A stretch of DNA of 64,000 nucleotides from Dermacentor variabilis. Its lineage: Eukaryota > Arthropoda > Arachnida > Ixodida > Ixodidae. The position numbers and the translations under genes were made by a program. Within the stretch, counting starts at the first letter, position 1. The number at the start of each line of letters is the position of its first letter. The stretch lies in NCBI RefSeq assembly GCF_050947875.1, contig NC_134570.1:226905265-226969264 (forward strand), written 5' to 3'. The notes under the pieces are model-generated. The model did not search any database and was not told the origin of the DNA. It worked only from the letters and a program-made list of their open reading frames with translations. Of this stretch, positions 43,213 to 54,284 are shown in pieces.

Positions 43213-45855
43213 TTGTGTTTACTCGAATCTAACGCACACCTTTTTCTTCGATAAAACGGGTCCGAAAATTGCATGTGCATTAGAATCGAGTACAGTCCTA
43301 AATCCGCGTTACCATATCACCATCAGAATTCAAAAAATGGCCGCCTCGTATGCACTTCTAGCCTAGCTGTCGTAGTTGCATACCTCCATGTGCATACCTC
43401 CATGTTGCATGTGTAACAGGCGCTGATGTAACCTAGTCTACCACCTGTTATGGTGTACTGGAATGGGACAGTGTGTCGTCCGTTCAGCAGAACAAAGGCA
43501 GAACCGGGGATGCTTCTGCGATGACGCCACCAGTAGGGCATTGCAATCGACTGACGTGCCTAGCGCACGAAACTTAGACATGTTGTGCAAAACTTTCTGC
43601 ATTTATGAACTAAAATGCTCTCAAAACAATTGAAATTAACATAATTCACAAAAGATAAACACTACAAGCTGTTAGGATATATCAAAATGGCATCTAAGCT
43701 TGCACGTTTCCAACCACAGATCAAGCAGTGTTCCTGATCGTCTGCTCAGCCTTTTGGTTGCAGAAGACAAACAAACACTCGTCTTCTTGTTCCATTCAGT
43801 AAGCACGCATATGTTTTTTGTATTTCTAATCACGTGACGATAAGAAGCTCGGAAGGAGCACCTGCACTGTGCCTGGTGGGTTGCATGGGATTCCTTTCAT
43901 GTTGCATCAGCCAGAAAGGCGGTTGCCAGGTTTCACTGAAGAGATGCACATACACACACAGAGATATTTATAAATGCAGCGCTACCAGTGCATATAAAGA
44001 ATGTGCGAATGCAGCAGGAAAAACCACAAGCGGTCAGTGAGCTCCGTACGTACATGCATGGCCTCTGCGACCACCATAACTGCCAATCCCGGAGGCCCTA
44101 TTTTGCACCATTATTTTCCCTCTTGCCAGCAATGACTCCAAGCTGCATCGACAGGTGGCGCTGCAGTAGACCAGTGTGCTCCAGCACCCCTGGCCACCAT
44201 CACAAAAAGAGGCATGTTTTCACCACAGGACGACACATTACCTTATTCCAGCACACCATACGTCTGCCTTCCCGTTTTCTGCGTTTATTCAATCAGCATG
44301 GAAGCAACGACTGCGAAGACACACAGAGTTCATCATGATGCCGCATTTAAAAAGAAAGTTATCATGTGTGCAGAGACGGATGGAAATCGGGCCGCATCAC
44401 GGGCTTTCGTAGTTCCCGAAACTTGCGTTCCAAACTGGCGCAAACAGAGAAGGAGAATATTTTTGCCAGCAAAGCAACAAGGAAGGACTTCAGTGGACCG
44501 AAGCAGGGCCGCTTCGCCGAAATAGAAGAGGTGCTCGTGGAATACGTGCAAGAGCAGCGAGTGGCACAGCGGCCTGTGACAACCGATCTGCCCAAAGTAT
44601 GGGCGATGCAGTTAGCCCTACAGAAAGGGCTAATTCAGAGTGACTTCAAAGCAAGCAGGTGCTGGCTATCAAATTTTTTGAAAAGAAGAGGCTTTTCTCC
44701 TCGAAGGCGGACAGGGATGTGCCAAAAATTGCCCGAAGAATATGAAGAGAAATTGCACAGTTTTCAGCGGTACGTTCTCAAGTTTTGCCATAGAAACGGC
44801 TACCTCTTCAGACAGATTGGAAATGCCGATCAGATGCCGCTCTACTTTGACATGCCTGTCCCCACAACTGTTGAAAAAAAGGGGGCGAAGCAAGTGTGTG
44901 TTTTGTCTTCCGGCCACGAAAAGACTTGAGTCACCGCAATGCTTTGTTGGACTGCGGATGGGCACAAGCTGCCCCTGTATCTTATCTTCAGGTGGAAGAC
45001 GCTCCCGAAAGGAATTGTGTTTCCGAGTGGCGTGATTGTGCGCGCAAATGAAAAAGGTTGGATGACCACAGACTTGGTCACTGACTGGATTGATAATGTT
45101 TGGCGGAAGAGACCCGGCGGCACTTTGGGTCTGTGTGGGATGCTTGTGCTCGATGTGTTCAGGTGCCACCTTGACAAACAAATCAAGGACAAGCTGGCTG
45201 CATTCAACACCGACCTGGTCGTGATGCCCGGCGGCATGACATTGCAGCTCCAGCCGCTTGGATGTTTGTTTGAACAAGCCTGTGTAAGATAGTATTCGGG
45301 CGCTCTACACCGAATGGCTTGTCAGTGGCTGCCACGAAATCACGCCTGCAAATGCAATGAAGTGTGCCTCGCTGCAGGACCTTGCTGGATGGGTGAAAGA
45401 TGCATGGTGCACGATCCCGTTTGCCATGGTCAGCAAGGCCTTTAAAAAGCGTGGGATTTCGAATGCCATGGACTGCACTGAGGATGAAACGCTTTGGTCT
45501 GTCGATAGCGATAAGGAGTTGTCTGATAGCGACGACGAGTGATATCTATTGCCCCACGCGACTCATACCGGTGCAGTGAAAATCTTGGCAGCAAGGTACG
45601 CCGCTTCCATTTGTGTGTTTATTCATCGCAACTTTACTGTATTGGGAATAAATGTTTTTTTTTTCTAAATGACAGAAAATAGTATTTTTATATGAAAGCA
45701 CAAGGTGCACGATGTTGTACTATTCCTTTCTTTTTTTATTGATCATGAAAAACGGGTGCGTGTTACAATCGAGGTTTTCATTTTTTTTTTATTTTTGGTC
45801 ACGGAAGACGGGTGCGCGTTACAATCGAGGGCGCGTTAGAATCGAGTAAATACGG
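43213..45855 (+). mobile_element. pogo-type DDE transposon, nearly full length
   Basis: Ends TA|TTGTGTTTACTCGAATCTAAC (left) and GCGTTAGAATCGAGTAAATACGG|TA (right) are inverted copies with TA duplications. Internal repeats of the end motif occur at 45750-45835 (GGGTGCGCGTTACAATCGAGG). It is about 2.64 kb long and contains a transposase with few lesions. The small element at 9341-10166 and the isolated end at 59739 use similar termini. Confidence 0.85.
44282..45541 (+). pseudogene. pogo-type transposase with few lesions
   Basis: It starts near the ATG in frame with HRVHHDAAFKKKVIMCAETD and GNRAASRAFVVPETCVPNWR (helix-turn-helix). After a frameshift near 44440 comes the second DNA-binding domain (FAEIEEVLVEYVQEQR, CWLSNFLKRRGFSPRRRTG), then the DDE core: GNADQMPLYFDMP (first Asp), LGLCGMLVLDVFRCHLDKQI (second Asp). 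An in-frame TGA at 44927 interrupts. A one-base shift near 45257 precedes the third Asp region (LDVCLNKP) and the C terminus ending ISNAMDCTEDETLW and an acidic tail. All three catalytic aspartates survive. About four lesions separate it from an intact frame. Confidence 0.85.
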
Positions 45856-45999
45856 TACGCAAAAATGCTAGCACCTCAATGTATAGCTTCTTCTTTAATG
45901 ATTTAGCATTCTTAGGGTACCTCATGCACTTTCCTGGGGCTAGCTATATATGTACGTTTGTATCCAACCGTTTTCCTTCCTGCGAAGGTCACTGGGTAG

Positions 46000-46082
46000 T
46001 TTGAGGTGGAATGGATAGTGCATCGGGCTGCTGTGGGAAAGTAACAGGGTTCGAAACCAATCATCGGACCGGGTCACCGAGT
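46000..46082 (+). mobile_element. tRNA-derived SINE head
   Basis: The plus strand has GTGGAATGGATAGTGCATCGGG followed by a B box GGGTTCGAAACC (46047-46058), in tRNA-like spacing. The A box is degraded. The arms resemble an alanine/glycine-like tRNA in layout only. It abuts the truncated gypsy copy that starts near 46085. Confidence 0.45.
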
Positions 46083-46084
46083 GT

Positions 46085-47998
46085 GCGTCAATGTGTACGT
46101 AACATTCATCAAGCGTTCATCACAAGTAAAAGGCTCTTGTCAGATGCACCTGTTCTGGTCCATTACTGTTCTGAGAAACCACTTGTGCTCAGTTGTGATG
46201 CGTCACAGTATGGTGTTGAGCAGTCTTGGCACAGACCGAAGCAGATGGAACTGAAAGACCTATAGCTTTTGCTTCATGTACTATGCTTGCTGCTGAGTGG
46301 AACTATAGTCAGGCTGACAAGGAAGGTCTTGCTTTGCTATTTGGTGTCAGCCAATTTCATCAGTACCTGTGGGGAAGGCCGTTCACCACTATAACAGACC
46401 ACCAGCCATTGCTAGGACTCTTTGGCTCAAGTTGAGGTGTGCCAAGCCAGGCATCACCGAGAGTCCTCAGGTGGGCACTCAGACTATCAAGCTATCAATT
46501 CGAGCTCATCTACAAGCGAGGCAGTATGCTAGGCCATGCTGATGGACTCAGCCGGCTACCTTTCCCGCAACTGAGGTTCATGACTCTACGCCTGCCAATG
46601 TCTTCAGGTTAGAACAAGCATCCCCTGATGTCCTATCACCTGCAGTCGTAAGACATGCTACAGCAAGGGATCCCATGCTGTCACAAGTGGCTGAGGCTGT
46701 ACTGACCGGGAGTCCTTTTCCAGAAGGTGGGGGGCCCAGAACTGTAAGGGCCCCTTACTGGGGCCCTTACACTACGAGGACCAATGAACTTAGTCTGCAT
46801 GAAGGATGCCTCTTGTGGGGAGCCCATGTCATCTTTTCCAAGTCCCTGCAATCCCAAGTACTTAAGCTTTTGCATGCTGGCCACCCTGGAATTGAGAAAT
46901 CAAAGATGATTGCTAGGTCCCATGTGTGATGGCCTGGAATCGACAATGACATGACGAACCAGGTGCGGAACTGTCCTGTTTGCCAAGCACACCAGAAGTC
47001 TGGCCAGAGGATACCAGTTATGCCATGGCAATTTCCTGACTAGCCATGGTCCAGGATCCATGTTGATTTTGGAGGTCCATTCATGGGACACTACTTCCTC
47101 GTGATGGTGGATGCTTTTTCCAATTGGGTAGAAGTTCACCCTGTTCCATCACCATCTGCAGAGGCCACGATCTCTGTGTTCAGGATGGTCTTTTCTCAAC
47201 ATGGTCTGCCAGACATCATTGTTTCCGACAATGGGCCAGCATCCACCAGTAGCCAGTACGCTGACTTCCTGAACAGGAATGGCATCCGTCGCATGCTGGT
47301 GCCTCCATATCACCCTGCTTCCAGTGGGGCTGCAGAGCGGGTAGTACAAACTATCAAAGATAAACTGAAGAAAAGCACACCGGGTGAATTCAGGACACAA
47401 GTGACCAGGGTGCTCTTCCACTACTGCTCAACACCTGATAAAGTAACAGGCCGTGCACCGTGTGAGCTGCTCATGGGAAGAAGAATCAAGACACCTTTGG
47501 ATGTCATGCGCCCAAGCCTTCGATCGTCTGTTCAACTGAAGCAGATAAAGCAAAAACTGCATGCAGATAAGGGTTGCCACATTGCGCCAATAATGGACCC
47601 GGGGTGCCCCAGTGCTCACCAGGAACTTCCGATCAGGTCCACCATGGGTACCTGCTTCTGTTAGCGGTCCTACAAGCTGCGCTTCATCTGACGATGTATT
47701 ACAAGATGGAACTGTGTGGCACAGACATGGAGACCACATTCGCCCTAACATTGTACAGCCACCACCATCTGCAAACACTGTGCCTCTAGATCAGCCAGCT
47801 GAGCAACAAGCAACAGAGCCTGTGGAGCCTGCAGGAGCTGCTGCTGAGCCAGAACAGCCACAAAGTCAGCCCCACAACAGAACTGGGCTGCCAGCAGCAG
47901 TCCTATTGGGAGAAAGCCCTTTCGCACTGTGAAAAAGTGCCCGGACAAGACGCCCTGTGAACCAGTATTCTCCATGACAAGAACTAAAGAGGGAGGAA
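46085..47998 (+). mobile_element. Ty3/gypsy RNase H and integrase, 5'-truncated
   Basis: Plus-strand parts: RNase H (LLSDAPVLVHYCSEKPLVLS, CDASQYGV, then WNYSQADKEGLALLFGVSQF, ITDHQPLLGL; 46090-46430); linker; integrase zinc-binding domain (LLHAGHPGIEKSKMIARSHV...CPVCQAHQ); integrase core in a 193-residue open frame (47083-47664) with SDNGPAST and SGAAERVVQTIKDKLKK (second Asp and Glu). A stop at 47041 lies before the first Asp region (IHVDFGGPF). Downstream is a degenerate C-terminal tail and a polypurine tract AGAGGGAGGAA (47988-47998). The protease and RT are gone. Confidence 0.85.
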
Positions 47999-48176
47999 TG
48001 CGACAATTGTTAGTGTTCTGCTGCTAGCGCCATCGACTACTAGCGCCACCTACTGCTGCGAGCAGAAGAGGGAGTGACGAGAGCAGGGCTGGGGAGTTTG
48101 GATGAGGCAATAAACAGTTTGTTTTTTGTTCGCTGTAAGCTCGGGTCTCCGCTCCACTTCCTCTCCACATGTGACA
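47999..48176 (+). repeat. 3' LTR of the gypsy copy
   Basis: It begins TGCGACAATTG right after the polypurine tract and ends CCACATGTGACA. It contains AATAAA (about 48107) followed by a GT-rich stretch. At 178 bp it is short for a gypsy LTR but fits compact Mag/mdg-like elements. No second LTR copy upstream, consistent with 5' truncation. Confidence 0.7.
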
Positions 48177-49267
48177 GAACCCTTGCATACTTTCACTCGC
48201 ACCTAAAAAATGCAGCTTGCAGGATGCGATATATGGACACTTGGACTTTATACCGAACATGGCACTCTTCGTGATTTGGGAGTTGCATTCGCAAGCGGTC
48301 GCTTGTATTTCAACCATTTGGCCAGCTTCATCCAAAGAAGTTTTTATTTATTGTCTTGATATTGCGTCGTGGCAGCAGTGATTATATTGAAGCTGTGCAC
48401 AAACACACTTCTATATTGGCGTTCAAAATGCACTCTGTTCTATAGACAAGAAGTCATAAAAAGTTGAATACCTTGTTATATCGAGAATTTCATTATACTG
48501 AAGTTTTCTATTTCAAGATATAACTGTACATGCTATAAATGAATGCAATTTCCTGAACAAACTTTTGGATTTTCCACCAGCACTTGGAAGCTTAACTAAC
48601 TCTGTAGCCTAAAATAGTATGACAGAAATGAGTGAGCTTTTATTTATATTTGTTTTAAAGCAAAGCTTTCTTTGCCTGCCTGCCCGCCTGCCTGCCTGGG
48701 TTTTGGTGTCTTGTCATCTGTCTTTCCTTTTAAGCTCAGCAGGAGGTTGTTTCACCACAACCCAGTACTCCACTGGCTACTCAGCACTGTACTTGTTGAC
48801 GATGAAAATAGAGGACTCGCACAATAAAAAAAAATCCTCTGCAGCCGTGCCCTCATTTGTTGATAAGTTTACTTGCTGTGACAAAATTCTGCAGCTTCAG
48901 TGGTACAGAACTGACTGCAGCTAGGAGGTTGTATTTGGTGATGCTTCTTTGTGTTGCGTTTGTCAGTAAGGTTCGTCACCACTGTGGGTGGGACGTGTTT
49001 GCTGCCAAAATACACTGAACGAGAGCAAGAAAAGTCCTCACAAAACCACATCTCGTATTGTGTTGTGCCATTTTGTCTTCCCCACATGCCAAAGCTTTGT
49101 TTACACTGATTCCCACAGTATACGGGATCTGCTCAAGAAAATTGCACATGCAGTTGACCCTGCATCAAAAATTGGATGTCAGGGGACACTGATCTGTTTA
49201 TGTTGCAATACTGAGAGAAGCAGGTGTCTCGTTGCCATGCTGATGGAGAGAACTCTGGTGGGTGCAG
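48177..49267. other. Intronic stretch; no gene
   Basis: A pogo-like right terminus (TATAACTGTA) lies near 48520-48530. The simple (CTGCC)n run at 48678-48698 is short. The final 20 bases lead into host exon C through GGTGGGTGCAG|CTG. Confidence 0.4.
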
Positions 49268-49579
49268 CTGCTGTTCCAGCAAATGGGTGACCTGAAGGAG
49301 AAGAACCGCTGCCTGTCGGCCGTCAACCAGGAACAGGGTCGGCAGTTGCAGGAGGAGCTGTCCCAGCGGGGCTTCTCCTCTGAGGCGGATGCCATCTGTG
49401 CCAAGCTGCAGCTGCGTCAGGAGCTGGAGCAGCTGCGTGAGGAGCTGCTGCTCAAGGACGAGCAGCTGCGCGCCCTGGCAGCCAAGTTTGGCCGCTTCCG
49501 CAAGGCGTACGAGGACAACTACCAGCGAGCCACTGACGACATCGACAAGCTCGACACCATGCTCGAGCGTGTCATTGAG
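49268..49579 (+). CDS. Host coiled-coil protein, exon C
   Basis: The acceptor GGTGCAG|CTGCTG and donor ATTGAG|GTGTGT bound 104 codons, phase 0 at both ends, matching the phase-0 end of exon B. The peptide reads LLFQQMGDLKEKNRCLSAVN, then LRQELEQLREELLLKDEQLR, FGRFRKAYEDNYQRATDDID and KLDTMLERVIE. It is an almost unbroken heptad pattern, GC-rich at third positions. Length and style suit a centrosomal, cytoskeletal or vesicle-tethering coiled-coil protein, but I cannot name it. Later exons are not visible in the window. Confidence 0.8.
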
Positions 49580-49620
49580 GTGTGTGTGCACAGTGTGTGC
49601 TTATAGTTACTTCATAAACT

Positions 49621-49969
49621 TTAAAGGCCAACAGCAACAAAATTTTGGACTGTGTGAAAAGCCTAGTCTGAGATAATGTAGGTATATAATAGCATCCAAA
49701 AATTTCATGTTTGAAATACAAATGGTTGCGATATGAAAAGATAGCTAAAATTTACATTTTTGATACTGAAACTAAAAAAAAAAGTGCCACAATACTTCTT
49801 GCAGAAAGTGACACATGACTGCAGACGTGTGGCTCCGCAGCGTGACCTCCGAGGTTAGGTAACACCTTTGGGTGTGCGTGGTGCTCTGAAAAGTCTCAGA
49901 CGCAACGTGCTAGAACGTATGCCATACATGCTTACCACCAGGTGCGTCGTCTGCTTAGATGCTGTTTAA
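49621..49969. repeat. Dispersed repeat starting TTAAAGGCCAACAGC
   Basis: It begins directly after host exon C's donor region (about 40 bp away) with TTAAAGGCCAACAGCAACAA and ends GTGCGTCGTCTGC...GCTGTTTAAA. Its start matches 5577-5600 and its end matches 5715-5745 in reverse. TTAA lies at both limits, which would suit an element that inserts at TTAA. Non-coding. Confidence 0.4.
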
Positions 49970-49975
49970 AGGCTG

Positions 49976-50386
49976 ATACAGTGAAACTTCATTACTACAA
50001 ATGGCTCCTTAAAAACTTTTCAAATAACGAATTTTTCAAAAATACCCCTGCTGACTGCTTATAGTTTTGGTGTCAAAATATTTCAGTACTGCAAGCAAAG
50101 TTCAGAACACCGAACTTTTCAGAATAACGTTAGTAATCAGTTTTCATGTCATGTTAACAATACAGAGTGCTACAAACAAATATTTAGAAATCTGGGGATT
50201 CTTGGATTTCTGTTTATCATCTCCTGAAGTTTGTTATGCCGAGATATGTCACTCTATTAAGAAAATTAGGCAGTAAGGATGAGAGGATATTCAATGTTTC
50301 GAATATGAATAGCATATTCCACCTGAACTGTATGTATTCGAAGAGGAACTATTCAGTGTCTCTTAATATTCAAAAAATACCAAATA
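49976..50386. other. Nothing coding
   Basis: A GTGAAACTTCATTACTAC...AATAACGAATTTTTCAAAAATACCC-like sequence at 49980-50050 resembles subterminal parts of pogo-type elements such as 8353-9292 (compare its AATAACGAAC). No termini found. Confidence 0.35.
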
Positions 50387-51207
50387 CAGTAGAACCTTGT
50401 TCATGCATCTCGGGAAAAAAAAACGACTACAAGAAAGAGCGTACCAACTAGAAAAACATAATTCGAAGTTGCTAAACAATGTGGCTTGATGTGGCTAAAC
50501 AAGGAGGTTTGACGTGTGCACTTGGCAAGAGATGCGTCGACCTGGTGGGCTTGAGCAGCCTGAAGCAAGCTTTGTCTTTTTAATATTGTGTAATGTTCAA
50601 GACAGCAGCAGGAAACAGAAACAAAATCGAGCTGGAGGGCAACACCAGAACACAATGCCGGCAGAGGGAAACATTACACTCACTTCACACTGCCTGCCAC
50701 AGGTAGCGGTGGTGCATTTGGGTTATTACATAATAAGAGATTCTTTTTTTTTTTTAAGCTGTACGTTTTAGTTTTTCTTGCGGCTGTTTCACTGCACTTC
50801 ACGTGCAGTCAAACAGCTAGAGGAATGACGATACTTGTTGCAATATGGTTGGTGACAACAGCTGGGGTTGCAATGTGCGACGATATTTGTGAGTGTGTAC
50901 CATGCAGAGACACTGAATGCATGCTGGCATTGTCGCTTCACACGTGCGAGCACTGTGGGGTGGGCGCCTGCAGCTCTCGATCCCACGTACCTCGCACCTT
51001 TTTTTGTTAACTAGCAACATGTATCGTATGATCGCAGTTTGGCGATGATGTACTTAATGTTGGTGTTGAAAGATTGTGTTTCCCGGGTGCATATTAAACA
51101 GTAAAAAAGAAGCATAACCATACTAGGTAAATGTTTTGTGTTCTCGATTGTGAACGTTGGTGCCGGTAAATCGAATGAAACGCGATGATACCAACAAAGT
51201 TCTACTG
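50387..51207. mobile_element. Non-autonomous pogo/Tigger-like element
   Basis: Termini CAGTAGAACCTTGTTCATGC (left) and ACCAACAAAGTTCTACTG (right) are inverted copies and are flanked by TA. The interior of about 0.8 kb carries no transposase motif. Short frames on both strands overlap and are not convincing. Confidence 0.6.
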
Positions 51208-51267
51208 TATTTTGCAACAGTCGACTGTGAAAGTACGGTTAATGCTCTCTGTCTGCTAAAAGAAATA

Positions 51268-51395
51268 CAGTGGAACCTCGATTATGTATTCCCCAGTCAT
51301 TCGACAACCCACACTTTACAACAAAATGGTTTGGTCCCAGCAAAACCCCGATGGAAATAATGTATTAAAAATGTAGATTACATAAGATGCAATTT
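51268..51395. mobile_element. Left end of a Tigger element
   Basis: TA|CAGTGGAACCTCGATTATGT and the following ~110 bp parallel the first 110 bp of the element at 26951 (CAGTGGAACCCCGGTTATAC; shared GAC/AACCC and ATATTAAAA-type blocks). No right end seen; solo terminus or truncated copy. Confidence 0.5.
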
Positions 51396-52431
51396 TACCC
51401 CAACCTCGCTTTGTATGGCACCTCTCAGGTACCGTCTGAGAAAAGAAAAGCCCTAAGCAGATGCAAGCTGGCATGTGAGTACATCGCAATTGGCTTATAA
51501 TGGGTTACTTTAGCGTTACGTTGGCAACCTGTATGTTTACGTCTCGATCCAGTCCATACACAAGTCAACCAAAGTTAAAAATAAAGTTTGTTTTCGGTTG
51601 TAATTGGCGAGATTTTTGCTGTACTTGTGCTACGGTTACGATACCGCAGTACCCTGTGGTCCTTTGCGCTTCAACTCTGCTTATTCGGGACGTTACGGTG
51701 GCATACTGCATTTGTTATGATGCCCGCTTCCAGAGACAAGCAATTTTGATGGCCAAGAAGGAGGGAAACTCCAGCATGGTTCAGCAGCTCGATGTCAGCG
51801 ATTCGCAGATGGCAGCACCCGCGGGAGGCCCTCTTTAAATGCGAGGCTGGTCGAAAGGGCTTTGTGGATCTCATAGTGACCTGCTACCATCCCCAAATAA
51901 AATGGTTGTGCAGCCTCTTAAGAAGTACTCAATCTGAAAGAAGCTCAAATGTGACATGATCTCGTGCAATCACTTACGGAGATAGTCCCAGTATCGAACC
52001 CCTCAAAGTATACGAGCGATAGAGCTCTTGGCACTGATAATGAGCTTGGCGCAGTGCCAGAACCACTTGTTGGGGATGCTTTTGGTGCCAAGTTATGCAA
52101 AATTTTATGAAAGTGAAATTATCTCCGAAAGGGATCGCCCAAGAATACCGCCCAAGGAAAGCTGTCTCCACCTCATACGACGAAGATACGTGAAGAGAAC
52201 TTGTTTCCGAAGTGTCTGTTTGTTCCCACTTCTGTGTCCATTCCAACTTACGTGGACATATCGCGCAGGATTGACAAGATTTGGCAGTTTGTGTATGCGG
52301 CGATGTTTGCGACTTGCTGCCAGAGGTTGCAGTTCTCAAGAAAATGCTGATGCATCATGGCATGGTTGCCAGGTCGAAAAAGGGAAAAGTAGGCAAAAAA
52401 TGTCGTCAGCCTGCCGCCATGGTCAATCACT
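51396..52431. other. No recognised gene
   Basis: Open frames at 51500-51838 and 52028-52435 have no recognisable domain and overlap antisense frames. No repeat boundaries found. Confidence 0.35.
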
Positions 52432-52435
52432 TTAA

Positions 52436-53914
52436 AGGGACCCTGAAACGATTTTGAGGATTTTCTACAAACGTACTGAGTCGTTAGAGTAGGTGCTTCT
52501 GATCATTAATTGACATATCTAAGTGCTCCGCATAAAGCGTGTAATTTATTATAAGGTTTTTAAATTGCACATCACTGCCGATCGCAGCACACTGCTCGGC
52601 GGAATTTTAAGCCGCCCCTACCCATATGACAAAAATCACCCATATGACGTCAGTGGGGCGAGCTATCCGATTGGCTGACCAGGGCGCGTGATCGATAATT
52701 TTTCCAACTTTATGGTAAACAAATAATCTTCGTAATAGTTGTAATGTTAGTTCATTTGTTTCTGTATAAAGAAAGTAACATAAAGAGAATGTACAAGAAC
52801 AATTTTTCAGTACATTTAAGCACTTCCGGCACACAGCAAGTGTCGTCTGCGTGTATTACAACGTACTCCATTTTGACGAGAGCTCCGCGGTCAGAGTCGG
52901 TCTGTCTTTTCGCGAGCACTATGATTCGACTTTGTTGCCTTGCAGACTGCAAATGTAGCGACTGGCTATATGTCAAGGTGCGACATCGTGTCCCTCTGCA
53001 AGGCAGCATACGAGCGAACTGGCTGCTGCGTATCGGACTGACACTATCCGATCGGCACCAGGATTTGCGCGTTTGTACTGGTCACTTTACACCAGAAGAT
53101 TACTAACACAATGGCGTTTCACGAGTCCAGTATTAGGGCAAACGCAAGCGCAAGGGGACAGGGTCTGGCCACTTGACTGTGCCCTAATGGGATGAGCCAT
53201 GAGATAAGCAGAGGCGCAAATCTGAATGGTCTGCACGGTGCAGCCACCTGGTGGCACAGAGCTCAACCATACACAGTAGCAGTAACGAAGTGTATTCTTC
53301 TTTGCTGCTGGTGTGTATTTTTCGCAGGAGTGTAATCATGAACACGTTGTTTTTATAATTGTTTAAAATGTTTCACTCTTGGTTAGAGCAATATTAGCGC
53401 TTTGTTTGGCTGGTTAAGTGCTGCGCCAACAAGTGGCTGGACCGTGCAGACCGATCGCGTACATACATCCACGCTAAAGCTCCTTCATCAGCTTGAGTTT
53501 ATGCCTCCAGTCATTTGCCGAAATGACCAGCTTGCCTGTGGTTACCGGAATACCAGACACGTTCAGCGCTAGGACAGAATGCTCGCAACGCACGCTGCTT
53601 CGATAGCTCTTGCTTGGGGTCGACGGCCAAGCGGCTAGCGGAGAGGCCTCGCGCGGGTGGGGGCGGGCTCCAAAACAACCGGAAGTGGACGATGTGACGT
53701 CGCATCGTGACGCATAACCAGTGAAGGCGGAGCTTAGCCCCGATCGCTCGGCGAACGAGTTGAGCAGGAAAAGCATGGCTAGGGAGGAGGGTAACTTCTA
53801 ATCGATTGTAGCTCCATTAATACGTAACGCTTCACTTAAATTGTGGTGCGAATGTTCTACTTAAGTTGTACCCTACGTGTCTACAAAATTTGTCCGAACC
53901 GTTTCAGGGGCCCT
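52436..53914 (+). mobile_element. TTAA-flanked element with THAP fragment (Kolobok-like)
   Basis: Ends AGGGACCCTGAAACGATTT (left) and CGGTTCGG-type right end reading GAACCGTTTCAGGGGCCCT, inverted copies, with TTAA on both sides (52432-52435 and 53915-53918). Weaker inverted similarity continues for about 100 bp. Inside is a THAP zinc-finger fragment on the plus strand. TTAA duplication plus a THAP domain is the published combination for the Kolobok superfamily; piggyBac also uses TTAA but has no THAP. About 1.48 kb, probably non-autonomous. Confidence 0.6.
52921..53103 (+). pseudogene. THAP domain fragment
   Basis: The frame reads MIRLCCLADCKCSDWLYVKV, then WLLRIGLTLSDRH and VCTGHFTPEDY, followed by a stop. 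The C-x2-x-C ... W ... C-x2-H spacing is that of the C2CH THAP DNA-binding zinc finger. The downstream part of the domain (the AVPTIF-type end) is lost at the stop 53101-53103. Probably the relic of the N terminus of a transposase. The plus-strand direction is set by this frame. Confidence 0.7.
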
Positions 53915-53918
53915 TTAA

Positions 53919-54284
53919 GGAGAAAACATTGCTGTAGCCAATTATGAACTGCTCTTTTTGGAGCTTGTTATGTTAAGTGCCCTTCGACTTATTACAAACG
54001 TGACTTTGGGATCACATTAGAAGTCTGTATTCTTAGTTGGTGAGAAACTGGCGGAAAAAATCCAGTCATCCACGGACATTCATGCCTTTTTGTTGCCTTT
54101 TTATAAACAAGGTAAACATCCTACCGAATGGAAGCACCTCGGCTGTTTGGACTTACCAATTAAAGTGAGCAAATTTTCTTTTTTTTTTTCTGAGCCATTG
54201 GCGTTGACTTAAGAAAGCACAGTAACTCTTTCCTTACTCTTCTGGCCTCCCCGGCAAGCCTGGCCCTCCACACTGAGAGAGATG
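53919..54284. other. Nothing recognised
   Basis: A poly-T run at 54177-54190 and a GAGA stretch near 54277-54296 border the next LINE. No gene. Confidence 0.4.

Noticed and set aside
44669..45277. 202-codon minus-strand ORF
   Set aside because: It is antisense to the pogo-type transposase, whose motifs are clear on the plus strand.
40370..48530. One 8-kb pogo element bounded by CAGTTAAACC-type and inverted ATAACTG ends
   Set aside because: The two ends agree only loosely and the interval contains several complete, independent elements; separate solo ends are as likely.
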